Assembly (NCBI GenBank): GCA_963811605.1
Contig: CAWESA010000024.1
Location: 310,001 to 374,000, forward strand
Length of the DNA: 64,000 nt
Reading direction: 5' to 3'
DNA from: CAVQLX01 sp963811605
GTDB lineage: Bacteria; Desulfobacterota; Binatia; DP-6
Each line of letters starts with the position of its first letter. The stretch's first letter is position 1. The notes beneath the pieces were generated by a model. It saw only the letters and a program-made list of their open reading frames with translations, was not told where the DNA came from and did not search any database. Of this stretch, positions 1 to 8,900 are shown piece by piece. A program made the position numbers and the translations under genes.

Positions 1-1
1 C

Positions 2-568
2 CGGACCGAGCACATGATCCGCGACCTGTTCGCACTCTTCCAGATCACGTCCGCCCAGGAGGAGCGCCGGTGGGTCGGCCTCGATCAGGTCGCGCGGCGC
101 GCGCTGGACGACCTGGCGCCGCAGGTGGCGGCCAAGCGCCTCGCGGTGCGGGTCGACACCCTCCCGAGCGTCTGGGGCGCGCCGGGCAAGCTCCAGCATG
201 TCCTCGCCAACCTCCTCGCCAACGCGGTCAAGTACGCGCCCGCCGGCGCCGGTGAGATCGTGGTGAGCGGCGGCCAGCAGGGAGACCGCGTCCGGCTGTG
301 CGTGCGGGACAACGGCGTCGGCATCGCGCCCGAGTATCACGAGGGCATCTTCAAGCTGTTCGGACGGGTGCCCGAAGGCGAGCAGGCCGTCGAGGGGACC
401 GGCGTAGGTCTCGCCATCGTGCGCGGGCTCGTCGAGGAGCACCAGGGGCGGGTGTGGGTCGAGTCCGATCGAGGCGCCGGCAGCACGTTCCACGTCGAGC
501 TCCCCGCGGGGCCGCCCATCCTCACCGACCCGTCGCCGCCGCAGCGGCCGCGCCCGAGCGCCGTCTGA
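2..568 (+). CDS. Sensor histidine kinase, C-terminal part (gene cut by window start)
   Basis: The frame is open from base 2, so the gene begins upstream of the window and only about 188 C-terminal residues are seen. They form a complete HATPase_c (GHKL) ATP-binding domain: an N-box (NLLANAVKYAP), a G1 box (DNGVGIAP) and a G2 box (GTGVGLAIV), followed by the usual final strand (GSTFHVELP). The family autophosphorylates on a histidine in an upstream DHp helix and passes the phosphate to a response regulator. The conserved FKLFGR stretch before G2 is typical of phytochrome-like and PAS-containing hybrid kinases. The sensor part and partner regulator are outside the window. The protein ends in a Pro/Arg-rich tail with no receiver domain. 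Confidence 0.9.
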   Translation, partial: RTEHMIRDLFALFQITSAQEERRWVGLDQVARRALDDLAPQVAAKRLAVRVDTLPSVWGAPGKLQHVLANLLANAVKYAPAGAGEIVVSGGQQGDRVRLCVRDNGVGIAPEYHEGIFKLFGRVPEGEQAVEGTGVGLAIVRGLVEEHQGRVWVESDRGAGSTFHVELPAGPPILTDPSPPQRPRPSAV

Positions 569-895
569 ACGCGCGCGTGGACGACGACCGCGCGGCCGCG
601 GGCAGCCCGCGGAGCTCGCATCCATGGTTTGCCCAGCGCCCATGGTGTCCAGGAATGCCAGGACCTGCATCTCGTGGAGACCGGCAACACCCACGTCACC
701 TCCAGGCGAGTTCCGGAGAAGTGGATCGATGCCTGGCGTTCATCGAGAACGCGGCCAGCGGCTGACGGCGCGGCATCCGATGACGCGCGCGCCGAAGGGG
801 CGAGCGCATCGCTCCGCTTCCGTCCTCGAACAGGCCCGGGAGCGCCTCCGGGGAAGCGGTTTGCGACAGCGAGCGAGGTGCGGGAGATCCGGGTC
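569..895. other. Intergenic stretch, no supportable gene
   Basis: About 330 bases lie between the histidine kinase stop and the dehydrogenase start. The dehydrogenase frame is open back to 629, but that upstream part has no family resemblance and is rich in Arg/Ser from GC-biased out-of-gene sequence. A GGGAG about 9 bases before the ATG at 896 favours the downstream start. I see no clear promoter, terminator or RNA gene. Confidence 0.5.
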
Positions 896-1918
896 ATGAG
901 ACAGCTCGCCTGCATCGGACCCGGCACCGTCGGATGGCGCGAAGCTCCCGAGCCGCATCTGGCACGCGATGGCGACGCGCTCGTGCGGCCGATCGCCGTC
1001 GCGCGCTGCGACATCGACCTTCCTCTGACGTCCGGCGCCTTTCCGATCCGCGAGCCGTTCGCGCTCGGGCACGAGTGCGTCGCGGAAGTGGTCGCGCTCG
1101 ACGACCGCGTGCGAGGTCTCGAGATCGGCCAGCGCGTCGTGGTCGCGTTCCAGGTGAGCTGCGGTGGATGCCGCTCGTGTCGGGCCGGCCACACCGCGAA
1201 TTGCGATGCGTATCCGGTGCTGTCGGACTTCGGCATGCAACCGCTCTCGGGCACCGAGTATGGCGGGATGCTCGCCGACCTCGTCCGCGTGCCCCACGCG
1301 GAGGCGATGCTCGCGCCCGTCTCGCCGAAGCTCGACCCGGTCGCGCTCGCGAGCGTCTCCGACAACGTGCTCGATGGCTATCGCGCCGTCGCTCCGCATC
1401 TCGCGCAGCTCCCTGGTTGCGAGATCCTGATCGTGACTCACGGGCTCAAGAGCGTGCCGCTCTACGCGGCCCTCGCGGCCATCGCATTGGGCGCCGGACG
1501 GGTCGATTTCGCGAGCAACGACGAGGAGGTGCTGGCGGTCGCCGAACGCCTCGGGGCGCGACCGATACGCTCCGAGTTCGCAAAGCCGGAGCGCCGCTAT
1601 CCGATCGTCGTCGATGCGGGTCTCAGCGCCGAGGGTCTCGGGTACGCGATCCGGTCCACCGAACCCGAGGGCATCTGCCAGAGCGTGAGCTTCTACGCCG
1701 GCGGCGACATGCCCGTTCCGCTGGGCCGCCTCTACACCTTGGGCATCCGTTTCTTCGTCGGGCGGGCGCACTCCGTGGCGCTGCTCCACGAGGTCATGCC
1801 CCTGATCGAGCAAGGACGTTTGCGGCCCGAGGACGTGACCACCCGAGTCGTCACCTGGGAAGACGCACCGCGCGCGTTCCTCGAGCCTGCGATCAAGCTG
1901 ATCGTGCGGCGCGATTGA
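896..1918 (+). CDS. Zinc-dependent alcohol dehydrogenase-like protein (MDR family)
   Basis: A 340-residue medium-chain dehydrogenase/reductase. It shows the catalytic zinc ligands Cys38 (ARCDID) and the GHE motif at 58-60, and the four structural-zinc cysteines at 89, 92, 95 and 103 (CGGCRSCRAGHTANC). The start at ATG 896 is preceded by GGGAG with 9-base spacing, and it puts the first MDR strand at the N-terminus. Oddly, the nucleotide-binding half has no clean GxGxxG motif: where it is expected the sequence reads VTHGLKSVPLYAAL. NAD(P) binding may therefore be altered, and the substrate cannot be predicted. It stands alone, with a degraded region downstream. Confidence 0.82.
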   Translation: MRQLACIGPGTVGWREAPEPHLARDGDALVRPIAVARCDIDLPLTSGAFPIREPFALGHECVAEVVALDDRVRGLEIGQRVVVAFQVSCGGCRSCRAGHTANCDAYPVLSDFGMQPLSGTEYGGMLADLVRVPHAEAMLAPVSPKLDPVALASVSDNVLDGYRAVAPHLAQLPGCEILIVTHGLKSVPLYAALAAIALGAGRVDFASNDEEVLAVAERLGARPIRSEFAKPERRYPIVVDAGLSAEGLGYAIRSTEPEGICQSVSFYAGGDMPVPLGRLYTLGIRFFVGRAHSVALLHEVMPLIEQGRLRPEDVTTRVVTWEDAPRAFLEPAIKLIVRRD

Positions 1919-2643
1919 CGGGCTCACACAGGAGCTCGTTGATCTGGATCGTGCTGCTCGCCACGTCGGCGGGCGCCGCCTGCGTCCCGGGCGATGAAAC
2001 CTGGACCGGCGTGGCCGGTTCGCGGGCCATCCAATGTTGCGCGCGTCATGGACTATCCGGGAGCACGAGTACCCTGGCGATCGACAACGTCTCGCTCTGG
2101 TGTCCTCGGATCGGCCGCCCGAGCTTGTATCTCGATGCGACGACGGATCCAGACACCGGGCGCCCCGTCGCCTCTGTGGCGAGCGCGTGCAGAGTCGGCC
2201 CACGATTCCGCGACCTCGGGGAGTGAAACCGTCCCGCGTCCATCGGCGGGGGTGTTGCCCGATCGACGTGCGCGACGTGGCTGGGCCGGTTCCCGTGCCG
2301 CGTACTCCTGCGACCGGCGCGATACTCCCCGCGGTTGGACCTGTCACCGGGTTCAGCGGGGAGATTCGTTGTCGGCGCCGACGACCGACGAGTCTTGATG
2401 TGTTCGAGCCGCAGCCGTGAGGACCTGCGTCCCCTCCTGGCGCCCGGGGGCATGTGTCTCGCCCCAGCTGACTGAACATCTTTACCGACTTCCTTACCGT
2501 TTCGACCTTCCGTCCGACGATGACGAGCTGTACGGTCGGCCCGGGCTCGCGTTTGGCCACGAGGGTCGCCCGTCCAGGGAGCGACCGCGCTAGCTCGAAC
2601 AGGAACGCCCTTCCGACGTCGCCCCGGGGAAGAGGACAACCGT
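1919..2643. other. Degenerate intergenic region, no assignable gene
   Basis: Open frames exist on both strands, but none has a recognisable start, family motif or consistent coding character. A short minus-strand stretch around 2470-2640 reads like protein (FLFELARSLPGRATLVAKRE) but has no partner I can identify. Together with the broken genes that follow, this looks like decayed sequence. Confidence 0.5.
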
Positions 2644-3140
2644 ATGGTAGAAGAGCGATTCGGGATCCAGATCCTTCCCATCTGGCATGGGGAGTCGAAT
2701 GGCGACCCGACCAGTTCACGCACGATGTCCGGCTCGAGCTGACCCGGATCCTGCACTCGTGTGCGGGACGCGCGCTCGCCGATTCCCTGCGGTTCCAGTT
2801 CTCGTCGCGCGTCCCGCGACACGCAGACGGACGGGGGAAGGCCGTCCTGCTCATGCCGTACGAGGCAACGACTGCAACGCCGAGGAGGACGGCGTCACCC
2901 CGGGATCGCAACAATCGGTTGTGCTGTTCACTCCGGCGACCCGAGCGAGCGGCTGCTCGCGTGGCAAGGCCGCCACGCTGCCCCATGAGATCCTGGTTCA
3001 CGAACTCGTGCACGCCCTGCGGCGCGTGAGTGGTCACCTTCACCCGCACAAGGTGATCAACCGACTTCAACCGTACACCCACACGGAAGAGTTCCTGGCA
3101 ATCCTGGTGACCAACATCTTCATCTCCGACACGGTGATCT
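2644..3140 (+). pseudogene. Zinc metallopeptidase fragment (HELVH), frameshifted and 3'-truncated
   Basis: Three reading frames must be joined. Frame 1 from ATG 2644 gives MVEERFGIQILPIWHGE. Frame 3 from about 2692 gives FTHDVRLELTRILHS and, further on, AVLLMPYE. Frame 2 from about 2863 gives GNDCNAEEDGV and then LPHEILVHELVHALR. The HELVH sequence fits the HExxH zinc-metallopeptidase signature, and the following YTHTEEFLAILVTN carries a candidate third glutamate ligand. The spacing resembles the M91/NleD-like effector peptidases, but that assignment is tentative. After about 3140 the frame runs into the antisense of another broken gene, so the C-terminus is lost. At least two indels plus truncation argue for a dead gene rather than one sequencing error. 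Confidence 0.55.
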
Positions 3141-3142
3141 GG

Positions 3143-3362
3143 TACAGGAAGTCGCCTGCCCCCGCGCCTGGTGCCACGAGGTGGAGTTCGCCGGACGCGC
3201 CCGCCTGGCTGACGGTCGCCGTGGCGTGCTTCTCGCCGAATTTCGTCGAGACGCCGTCGACGACGGCCTTGCAGCTGTACGAGCCCTCCCGGTGCCCGTG
3301 AGGTTGTCGGCGGCGGAGGCCACACCGGCGAACAATGCGAGCAACGCGATGACACGATGCAT
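3143..3362 (-). pseudogene. Secreted protein fragment with signal peptide, frameshifted
   Basis: ATG at 3362 opens a clear signal peptide (MHRVIALLALFAGVASAA) and a mature start DNLTGT. The frame then changes around 3300 and continues as EGSYSCKAVVDGVSTKFGEK and ATATVSQAGASGEL until about 3143. Restoring one base (ACCGGG to ACCTGGG) would give NLTGTWEGSYSCK, a GTWxG start common in small secreted lipocalin-like proteins. The 3' end abuts, tail to tail, the truncated metallopeptidase. Function unknown. Confidence 0.45.
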
Positions 3363-3433
3363 GCGAGTGATCCTCCGCCGCGACCACTAGCGGCGACCCC
3401 GCAGCCGCGTCAAGGTCGCTGCCGGACGGCGGA

Positions 3434-3568
3434 TCACTTCACGTCCACTTCCATGCGCATCCAGGGATGTATGCAGCACTGGAAGAGGTGCTTGCCCTTC
3501 GGAAGGTCCGTGACGTCGAGGCGGCTACCCTGAGTGATTCGCGTCCTGGCCACCGCAACGTTGGAAAA
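3434..3568 (-). pseudogene. C-terminal fragment of a cupredoxin (plastocyanin-like) protein
   Basis: The minus strand reads RFSNVAVARTRITQGS and then LPKGKHLFQCCIHPWMRMEV, ending VDVK and TGA (3434-3436). The Cys...HPWM arrangement is the copper-binding loop of type-1 copper proteins, where Cys, His and Met bind one copper. Only about 45 residues are present; upstream the frame collides with the regulator fragment. It is too short for a six-frame list with the usual cut-off, but the copper loop is hard to explain by chance. Confidence 0.5.
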
Positions 3569-3569
3569 A

Positions 3570-4086
3570 CGCCCGGATCGATCGATGCACCTCGGTTGCC
3601 GGGCACTGCTCCACCCGTGGCGAGTTCACGGGAGAGGACCAGCCGGCCAGGACGAGCCAGCAGATAGGCGATGTAGTGAAGACCCTTGGCGTCCTTGAGG
3701 CGGATCACCTTGCCCTGCCAGGACGCCGTCCAATAGTCGCCTTCTCGCCGAAACACCGCTCGGGGCGGTGCGGGAGCACCGTTGCCACCGTTCGTGCGGG
3801 GAAGGTCGGCTTGGAGGCTGTCGATCTCACTCCGACTCGCGCCGTGTCGACGATAGATCTCGATTGCCGTTTCGAGCTTTTCGAGCGCCGCGCGCCGCTC
3901 GGCGCCTCCCTGCAACGCATTGCTCCACATCTGGAACGTCTGTGCCTCCTGCCACACCATCCCATGACGTCGAAAGGTCTCGGCCGCCTTGATGAACTGT
4001 GCTTGCTCGACATGTCGTTCGTGAGCCACGGCAACTGGTCGTACCGGACCTTGAAGGTGCCTCTCGAGACCTTCGATAGAGACGTC
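3570..4086 (-). pseudogene. C-terminal fragment of an ATPase/cyclase-type regulator (TPR plus terminal domain)
   Basis: In one frame from about 4086 (after TAG) the minus strand reads DVSIEGLERHLQGPVRPVAV and then AHERHVEQAQFIKAAETFRR. This is a TPR-like helical stretch followed by FRREGDYWTASWQGKVIRLK and DAKGLHYIAYLLARPGR. The second half is the characteristic C-terminal module found after the AAA/TPR part of large guanylate-cyclase or LuxR-like ATPase regulators (WxGKxxRLKDxKGLxYLAxLLxxPGRE). The N-terminal cyclase and ATPase parts are missing, and the end of the module diverges after PGR. A remnant, not a working gene. Confidence 0.5.
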
Positions 4087-4199
4087 CTACGGACTACTGC
4101 CGGGTTGCCGTAGGGTCGCGGACGGTGCGGCGGCAGCTTCACGTCGTGCCCGCCATCTGCGCCGGGTGATCGAGGCGAGATCCTCGTCCATCCACCAGG

Positions 4200-5132
4200 T
4201 CACGATCGCTCCTCCGGGTGGCGACGCCAGCGCTCGTGCCACCACACCCACTCCGCCGGTGCGCGCCGGATGGCGGCCTCGATCGCCGCCGTGAAGCGCG
4301 CGGTCAGCTCCGTGATCTGGCCCCGTCCCGTCCCCGAGATCGTGACGCGCTCGAAGGTGATCCGGTGCCCGCGCGGCGCGCGGCGCTGGATGAACACCGT
4401 CACGACGGGCGCGCGCGTGCGCAGCGCGAGCACGGCCGCGCCGGGCGGCGTGTGCGCCGGGCGACCGAAGAACGGGACGAACACCCCGGCGCCACGGCTG
4501 TCCTGGTCCATCAGGATGGCGACGATCCGCTGGCGCGACAGCGCCTCGCGCACCCGCGGCAGGAAGTCCGGCGCGTCGCGCAGCAGGATCTCCATACCCT
4601 GGTCGCCGCGGAAGCGCCGGATGAGGGCGTCGAAGCGATCGTCGTTCACGCGACGGGCCACGACCGAGAGCCGGTAGCCGCGCGAGGCGACCGTCGCCGC
4701 GAGGAGCTCCCAGTTGCCGACGTGGCCGGTGATGGCGAGCACGCCACGCCCCTCCGCGAGGGCCGCATCCATCACCTCGAAGTTGCCGAGCACGTAGTCG
4801 GGGTCGCGCGCGATGCGGGGGAAGAGGCCCAGCTCCGCGAACGACTGGCCGGCGTGCTCGAAGGTGTCGTGCACCAGGCGAGCGCGCGCGGCCGCGTCGA
4901 GCTCGGGGAGCGCCTGCGCCACGTGCTGGCGCGCCAGGCGGCGCGGCGCGCCGAGGAGAGCGTGGGCGCCGCGACCGAGCCCGCGCCCGACCGCGAGGGC
5001 GACCGGGACGGGCAGCGAGCCGACGGTGCGCGCGGCGCCCCAGATCGCCCGCGCCAGCAGCGCGTTGCGCGGGCCGCGCGTGGCGCGGCGGAGGCGCTTC
5101 CAGAGCGAGCGCCGACGCGTCCCCTCGGCCAT
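4200..5132 (-). CDS. Lipid A biosynthesis acyltransferase (LpxL/HtrB family)
   Basis: A 310-residue inner-membrane acyltransferase that adds a secondary acyl chain to KDO-lipid A or a related acceptor. It shows the family HX4E catalytic motif (GHVGNWE, near residue 137), a DQD motif (ILMDQDSRG, near 204), FVPFFGRP and the C-terminal EWVWWHERWR signature. The N-terminus is basic with a hydrophobic stretch (VGSLPVPVALAVGRG) for membrane association. It is the last gene of the pyrG-kdsA-kdsD run, 35 bases after the kdsD stop, which fits a lipopolysaccharide role. Whether it transfers lauroyl or another chain cannot be read from sequence. Confidence 0.87.
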   Translation of the reverse strand: MAEGTRRRSLWKRLRRATRGPRNALLARAIWGAARTVGSLPVPVALAVGRGLGRGAHALLGAPRRLARQHVAQALPELDAAARARLVHDTFEHAGQSFAELGLFPRIARDPDYVLGNFEVMDAALAEGRGVLAITGHVGNWELLAATVASRGYRLSVVARRVNDDRFDALIRRFRGDQGMEILLRDAPDFLPRVREALSRQRIVAILMDQDSRGAGVFVPFFGRPAHTPPGAAVLALRTRAPVVTVFIQRRAPRGHRITFERVTISGTGRGQITELTARFTAAIEAAIRRAPAEWVWWHERWRRHPEERS

Positions 5133-5167
5133 GCCGCGGCCCTAGCGCGCCGCGGATCGGATGGACG

Positions 5168-6142
5168 TCACATGACCCCCGCGCGCAGCACGTCGTGGAG
5201 ATGGATGACGCCCACCGGCAGGCGGGTGCCGTCCTCGAGCACGACGAGCGCGGTGACGGGGCGCGGCGCGCGCTCCATCACGGCGACCGCCTGCGCCGCG
5301 AGCGCGGAGCGCTCGATCGTGCGGGGATCGGACGTCATCAGGTCACGCGCCGCCAGGCTGCGCACGTCCACGCTGCGCTCGATGCCACGCCGCAGATCGC
5401 CGTCCGTGATGATGCCCACCAGGGCTCCCGCCGCGTCGACGACGGTGGTCATGCCGAGGCGCTTGCCGCTGATCTCGGCGATGGTGTCCTGCAGCGATGC
5501 GCCCGGTGCGACGCGGGGCAGGGCGTCATCGCGGTGCATGAGATCGTCCACCCGCAACAGCCGACGGCCGAGTGCACCGCCAGGATGCAGCAGCGCGAAG
5601 TCGTCCGCCGTGAAGCCGCGCTCCTCGTAGACCGCCACCGCGAGGGCGTCGCCGATCGCCATGGTGGCGGTCGTGCTCGCGGTGGGAGCCAGCCCGAGCG
5701 GGCACGCCTCGTCGGGCACGCTGACGTCGAGCGTGACGTCGGCGGCGCGGCCGAGCGGCGACGCCGGGGCTCCCGTCAGCACCAGGAGCGGGATCTCCAG
5801 ACGCTGCGCGAGCGGCAGCAGCTGGAGCAGCTCCTTCGACTCGCCGCTGTACGACGCTGCGACCAGGACGTCGCCACGCGCGAGGACGCCGAGATCGCCG
5901 TGGCTGCCCTCGCTGGCGTGCAGGAAGAGCGCCGGCGTGCCCGTGCTGGCGAAGGTCGCGGCGATCTTGCGTCCGACGAGACCCGATTTCCCGACGCCGG
6001 TGACCACCACCTTGCCGCGGCACCCCAGCAGGACGTCGAGCGCACGATCGAACGAGTCCCCGATGCGCGCCCGCACGGCGGCCAGGCCGGCGAGCTCGAC
6101 GTCGAGAACGCGGCGCGCGCGGTCTTGCCGCGCCGTGGTCAC
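5168..6142 (-). CDS. kdsD: Arabinose-5-phosphate isomerase (KdsD/KpsF family)
   Basis: Interconverts D-ribulose 5-phosphate and D-arabinose 5-phosphate, the first step to KDO. The 324 residues contain a SIS sugar-isomerase domain at about 30-175 (GVGKSGLVGRKIAATFASTG, SYSGESKELL, ASTTATMAIGDA). A pair of CBS domains follows at about 205-324 (DLMHRDDALP, GIITDGDLRR, DLMTSDPRTI). The start is GTG 6142, whose GTGA overlaps the kdsA stop, implying translational coupling. The open frame extends far upstream, but that is the shadow of kdsA. Confidence 0.92.
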   Translation of the reverse strand: MTTARQDRARRVLDVELAGLAAVRARIGDSFDRALDVLLGCRGKVVVTGVGKSGLVGRKIAATFASTGTPALFLHASEGSHGDLGVLARGDVLVAASYSGESKELLQLLPLAQRLEIPLLVLTGAPASPLGRAADVTLDVSVPDEACPLGLAPTASTTATMAIGDALAVAVYEERGFTADDFALLHPGGALGRRLLRVDDLMHRDDALPRVAPGASLQDTIAEISGKRLGMTTVVDAAGALVGIITDGDLRRGIERSVDVRSLAARDLMTSDPRTIERSALAAQAVAVMERAPRPVTALVVLEDGTRLPVGVIHLHDVLRAGVM

Positions 6143-6975
6143 GACCGCGGCTCCTCGCGCACCACGCGAGCGATCGCGGCCAGCTGCCGCAGCAGCGCCG
6201 GCAGATCGTCGAGCCGCATGCTGGTGGCTCCATCGGACAGCGCGCGATCGGGATCCTCGTGCACCTCGAGGAACACGGCGTCGGCACCGGCCGCGACCGC
6301 GGCGCGCGCGAGCGTCGGCACCATCGTCCGGTCGCCGCCGGAGGCGTCGCCCTGCGCACCGGGTCGTTGCACGCTGTGCGTCGCATCGAAGACCACGGGA
6401 CAGCCGGTCTCCGCGAGCACCGGCAGCGCGCGCATGTCGGACACCAGGTTGTTGTAGCCGAACGCGAATCCGCGCTCCGTCACCAGGACATCGGGGTTCC
6501 CCGTCGCCCGCGCCTTCTCGACCACGCGCTGCATCTCCCAGGGCGACAGGAACTGCCCCTTCTTCAGGTTCACGGGCTTGCCGGCGCCGGCGACCGCCAC
6601 GATGAAATCGGTCTGCCGGCACAGGAACGCCGGCGTCTGCACCACGTCGACCACGGCGGCGACCGCCGTGATCTGCTCGCGCTCGTGGACGTCGGTCAGC
6701 ACGGGCAGCCCGGTCTGCCGACGCACCTCGTCGAGGATGCGCAGCCCCTCGTCCATCCCCGCGCCGCGGAACGAGCCCAGCGACGTCCGATTCGCCTTGT
6801 CGAAGGACGACTTGTAGACCAGCGGCATCGCCTCGCGGGCCGCCAGCGCGGCCAGGCGCTCGGCGTGGCGCAGTGCCGCGTCGCGCGACTCGATCACGCA
6901 CGGCCCCGCGATGAGCGCGAGCGGCGCGCCGCCGCCGATCGTGATCGTCCCGACGCGCGCCCGGCCCGCCGTCAC
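6139..6975 (-). CDS. kdsA: 3-deoxy-8-phosphooctulonate synthase (KDO-8-P synthase)
   Basis: Condenses arabinose 5-phosphate with phosphoenolpyruvate to KDO-8-phosphate in the cytoplasm. At 278 residues it has the usual length. Signatures include LIAGPCVIES, YKSSFDKANRTS, KPVNLKKGQFLSPWEM and VVFDATHSVQRPG. The start GTG 6975 overlaps the last base of the pyrG TAG stop (TAGTG), and its own stop overlaps the kdsD start, so pyrG, kdsA and kdsD appear translationally coupled. Whether it is the metal-dependent or independent type is not decided here. Confidence 0.94.
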   Translation of the reverse strand: MTAGRARVGTITIGGGAPLALIAGPCVIESRDAALRHAERLAALAAREAMPLVYKSSFDKANRTSLGSFRGAGMDEGLRILDEVRRQTGLPVLTDVHEREQITAVAAVVDVVQTPAFLCRQTDFIVAVAGAGKPVNLKKGQFLSPWEMQRVVEKARATGNPDVLVTERGFAFGYNNLVSDMRALPVLAETGCPVVFDATHSVQRPGAQGDASGGDRTMVPTLARAAVAAGADAVFLEVHEDPDRALSDGATSMRLDDLPALLRQLAAIARVVREEPRS

Positions 6976-8636
6976 TACCGCTTCACGACCTTGAGGCCGC
7001 CGAGGAGCGGCGCCTCGCGGCGCGCGGCCCGCTGCTGCAGGGCGGCGCGGATGAAGCCCTTGAACAGCGGATGGCAGTCGGTGGGACGCGACTTGAACTC
7101 GGGATGGAACTGGGTGGCGAGGAACCAGGGATGGTCGCGCAGCTCGACCATCTCGACCAGTCCGCCATCCGGCGACACGCCGGAGCAGATCAGCCCCGCG
7201 GCCTCGAGCCGCTCGCGGTAGGACTCGTTGAACTCGTAGCGATGGCGGTGGCGCTCGGAGATCTTGCTCTTCTTGTAGAGCTTGCGCGCCAGGGTGCCCT
7301 CGGCGACGACGCACGGATAGGCCCCGAGCCGCATCGTCCCGCCCTTCTTCGTCAGGCCGCGCTGCTCGGGCAGCAGATCGATGACGGGATGCGGCGTCTT
7401 GGGGTCGACCTCGGTGGAGTTGGCGCGCTCCAGCTCGCACACGTGCCGCGCGTACTCGATGACCGCCATCTGCATGCCGAAGCAGATGCCGAAGAAGGGG
7501 ATCCGCTTCTCGCGCGCGTGACGCACGGCGACGATCTTCCCTTCCGTGCCGCGCGGTCCGAATCCCATGGGGACGAGGATGCCGTCGGCTGCGAGGACGC
7601 TGTCCGGCAACCCGTCCTGCTCGATCTTCTCGGAGTCGACGTGGGTCACCTCGACGCGGCACTCGTTGGCGATCCCGCCGTGCACCAGCGCCTCGTTCAG
7701 GCTCTTGTACGAATCGGTGAGGTCGACGTACTTGCCCACCATGGCGATCCGGACCGTCTCCTTCGGATTCTTGAGCGTCGAGACGATGCGGCGCCAGCGC
7801 GACAGGTTGGGCGAGCCGGTGAAGGTGTTCAGCCGCTCGACGATGCGCTCGTCGAGGCCCTCCGAGTGGAACACCAGCGGCACCTCGTAGATGTGGCTCA
7901 CGTCCGGTGCGCTGATGACGCGGCCCTCCTCGACGTTGCAGAAGAGCGCGATCTTCGCCTTGACCTTCTTCTCGAGCGGCTGCGTGGCGCGGCAGAGCAG
8001 GATGTCGGGCTGGATCCCGAACCCCGTGAGCTCCTTGACGCTGTGCTGCGTGGGCTTGGTCTTGAGCTCGCCGGCGGAGACGATGTGCGGCACCAGCGTC
8101 AGGTGGACGTAGAGGGCGTTCTCGCGCCCGACGTCCCAGCCCAGCTGACGGATGGCCTCGATGAAGGGCAGGCTCTCGATGTCGCCGACCGTGCCGCCGA
8201 CCTCGCAGATGCAGACGTTGGCGCCCTCGGCCGCCTCGCGCAGCCGGCGCTTGATCTCGTCGGTGATGTGCGGGATCACCTGGACCGTGCCGCCGAGGTA
8301 GTCCCCGCTGCGCTCCTTCTCGATGACGGTGTGGTAGACGACGCCCGTCGTGAAGTTGTTGCGGCGGCTCGTGCGCGTCGAGACGTAGCGTTCGTAGTGT
8401 CCGAGGTCGAGATCGGTCTCGGCGCCGTCGTCGGTGACGAACACCTCCCCGTGCTGGAACGGACTCATCGTGCCCGGGTCGACGTTGATGTAGGGATCCA
8501 TCTTGACCAGCGTCACCCGCAGGCCGCGGGCCTCGAGGAGGGCGCCGATCGACGCCGACGCCACACCCTTGCCGAGCGACGAGACCACCCCGCCCGTCAC
8601 GAAGATGAACTTCGTTTTCGACCCGCCCTTCGTCAT
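6975..8636 (-). CDS. pyrG: CTP synthase
   Basis: Makes CTP from UTP using glutamine; CTP is also needed for CMP-KDO. The 553 residues are standard. The N-terminal synthetase domain has the P-loop-like GGVVSSLGKGVASASIG and the VKMDPYINVDPGTMSP signature. The C-terminal class I glutamine amidotransferase has the nucleophile in FFGICFGMQMAV and the His/Glu pair in ATQFHPE. ATG 8636 follows a G-rich Shine-Dalgarno (GGGGGG) about 5 bases upstream; an alternative start at 8741 would add 35 unrelated residues. It heads the kdsA-kdsD-lpxL run. Confidence 0.95.
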   Translation of the reverse strand: MTKGGSKTKFIFVTGGVVSSLGKGVASASIGALLEARGLRVTLVKMDPYINVDPGTMSPFQHGEVFVTDDGAETDLDLGHYERYVSTRTSRRNNFTTGVVYHTVIEKERSGDYLGGTVQVIPHITDEIKRRLREAAEGANVCICEVGGTVGDIESLPFIEAIRQLGWDVGRENALYVHLTLVPHIVSAGELKTKPTQHSVKELTGFGIQPDILLCRATQPLEKKVKAKIALFCNVEEGRVISAPDVSHIYEVPLVFHSEGLDERIVERLNTFTGSPNLSRWRRIVSTLKNPKETVRIAMVGKYVDLTDSYKSLNEALVHGGIANECRVEVTHVDSEKIEQDGLPDSVLAADGILVPMGFGPRGTEGKIVAVRHAREKRIPFFGICFGMQMAVIEYARHVCELERANSTEVDPKTPHPVIDLLPEQRGLTKKGGTMRLGAYPCVVAEGTLARKLYKKSKISERHRHRYEFNESYRERLEAAGLICSGVSPDGGLVEMVELRDHPWFLATQFHPEFKSRPTDCHPLFKGFIRAALQQRAARREAPLLGGLKVVKR

Positions 8637-8900
8637 GCGCACCCCCCGCCATGACCCCGGGTCCGCCCTGCCCCCCACCCCGGGCCACGCAGCCGCCGCG
8701 CGCAGTGAAGCCGCCCCCGCCCCGGCACCCGGGTCCAGCACACGCGCGCGAGGCTGTCGACGACCATCACCACGGCATGAACGAAAAACCGTAGCGCAAT
8801 CTCGGAGCCGTGGCGGTCCTCTGCCAGGGCAACGGCGGGGGACGCCGCATCTCCGGAACTGGCTACGGAACTCGACTATAGAAGTCGCTCCGCGGGTGTG

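Noticed and set aside
740..3355. 871-residue open frame on the minus strand
   Set aside because: Arg/Pro/Ser-rich shadow of GC-rich DNA; it runs antisense through the dehydrogenase and across unrelated fragments with no domain.
6139..8688. 849-residue minus-strand frame as a single kdsA fusion
   Set aside because: Only 6139-6975 is kdsA; the upstream part is an out-of-frame shadow of pyrG.
8865..8895. CGACT-ATAGA-AGTCG-like hairpin between pyrG and kdsB, considered as a terminator or promoter
   Set aside because: The arms are only 5 bases, with no T-run and no partner -35 at proper spacing.
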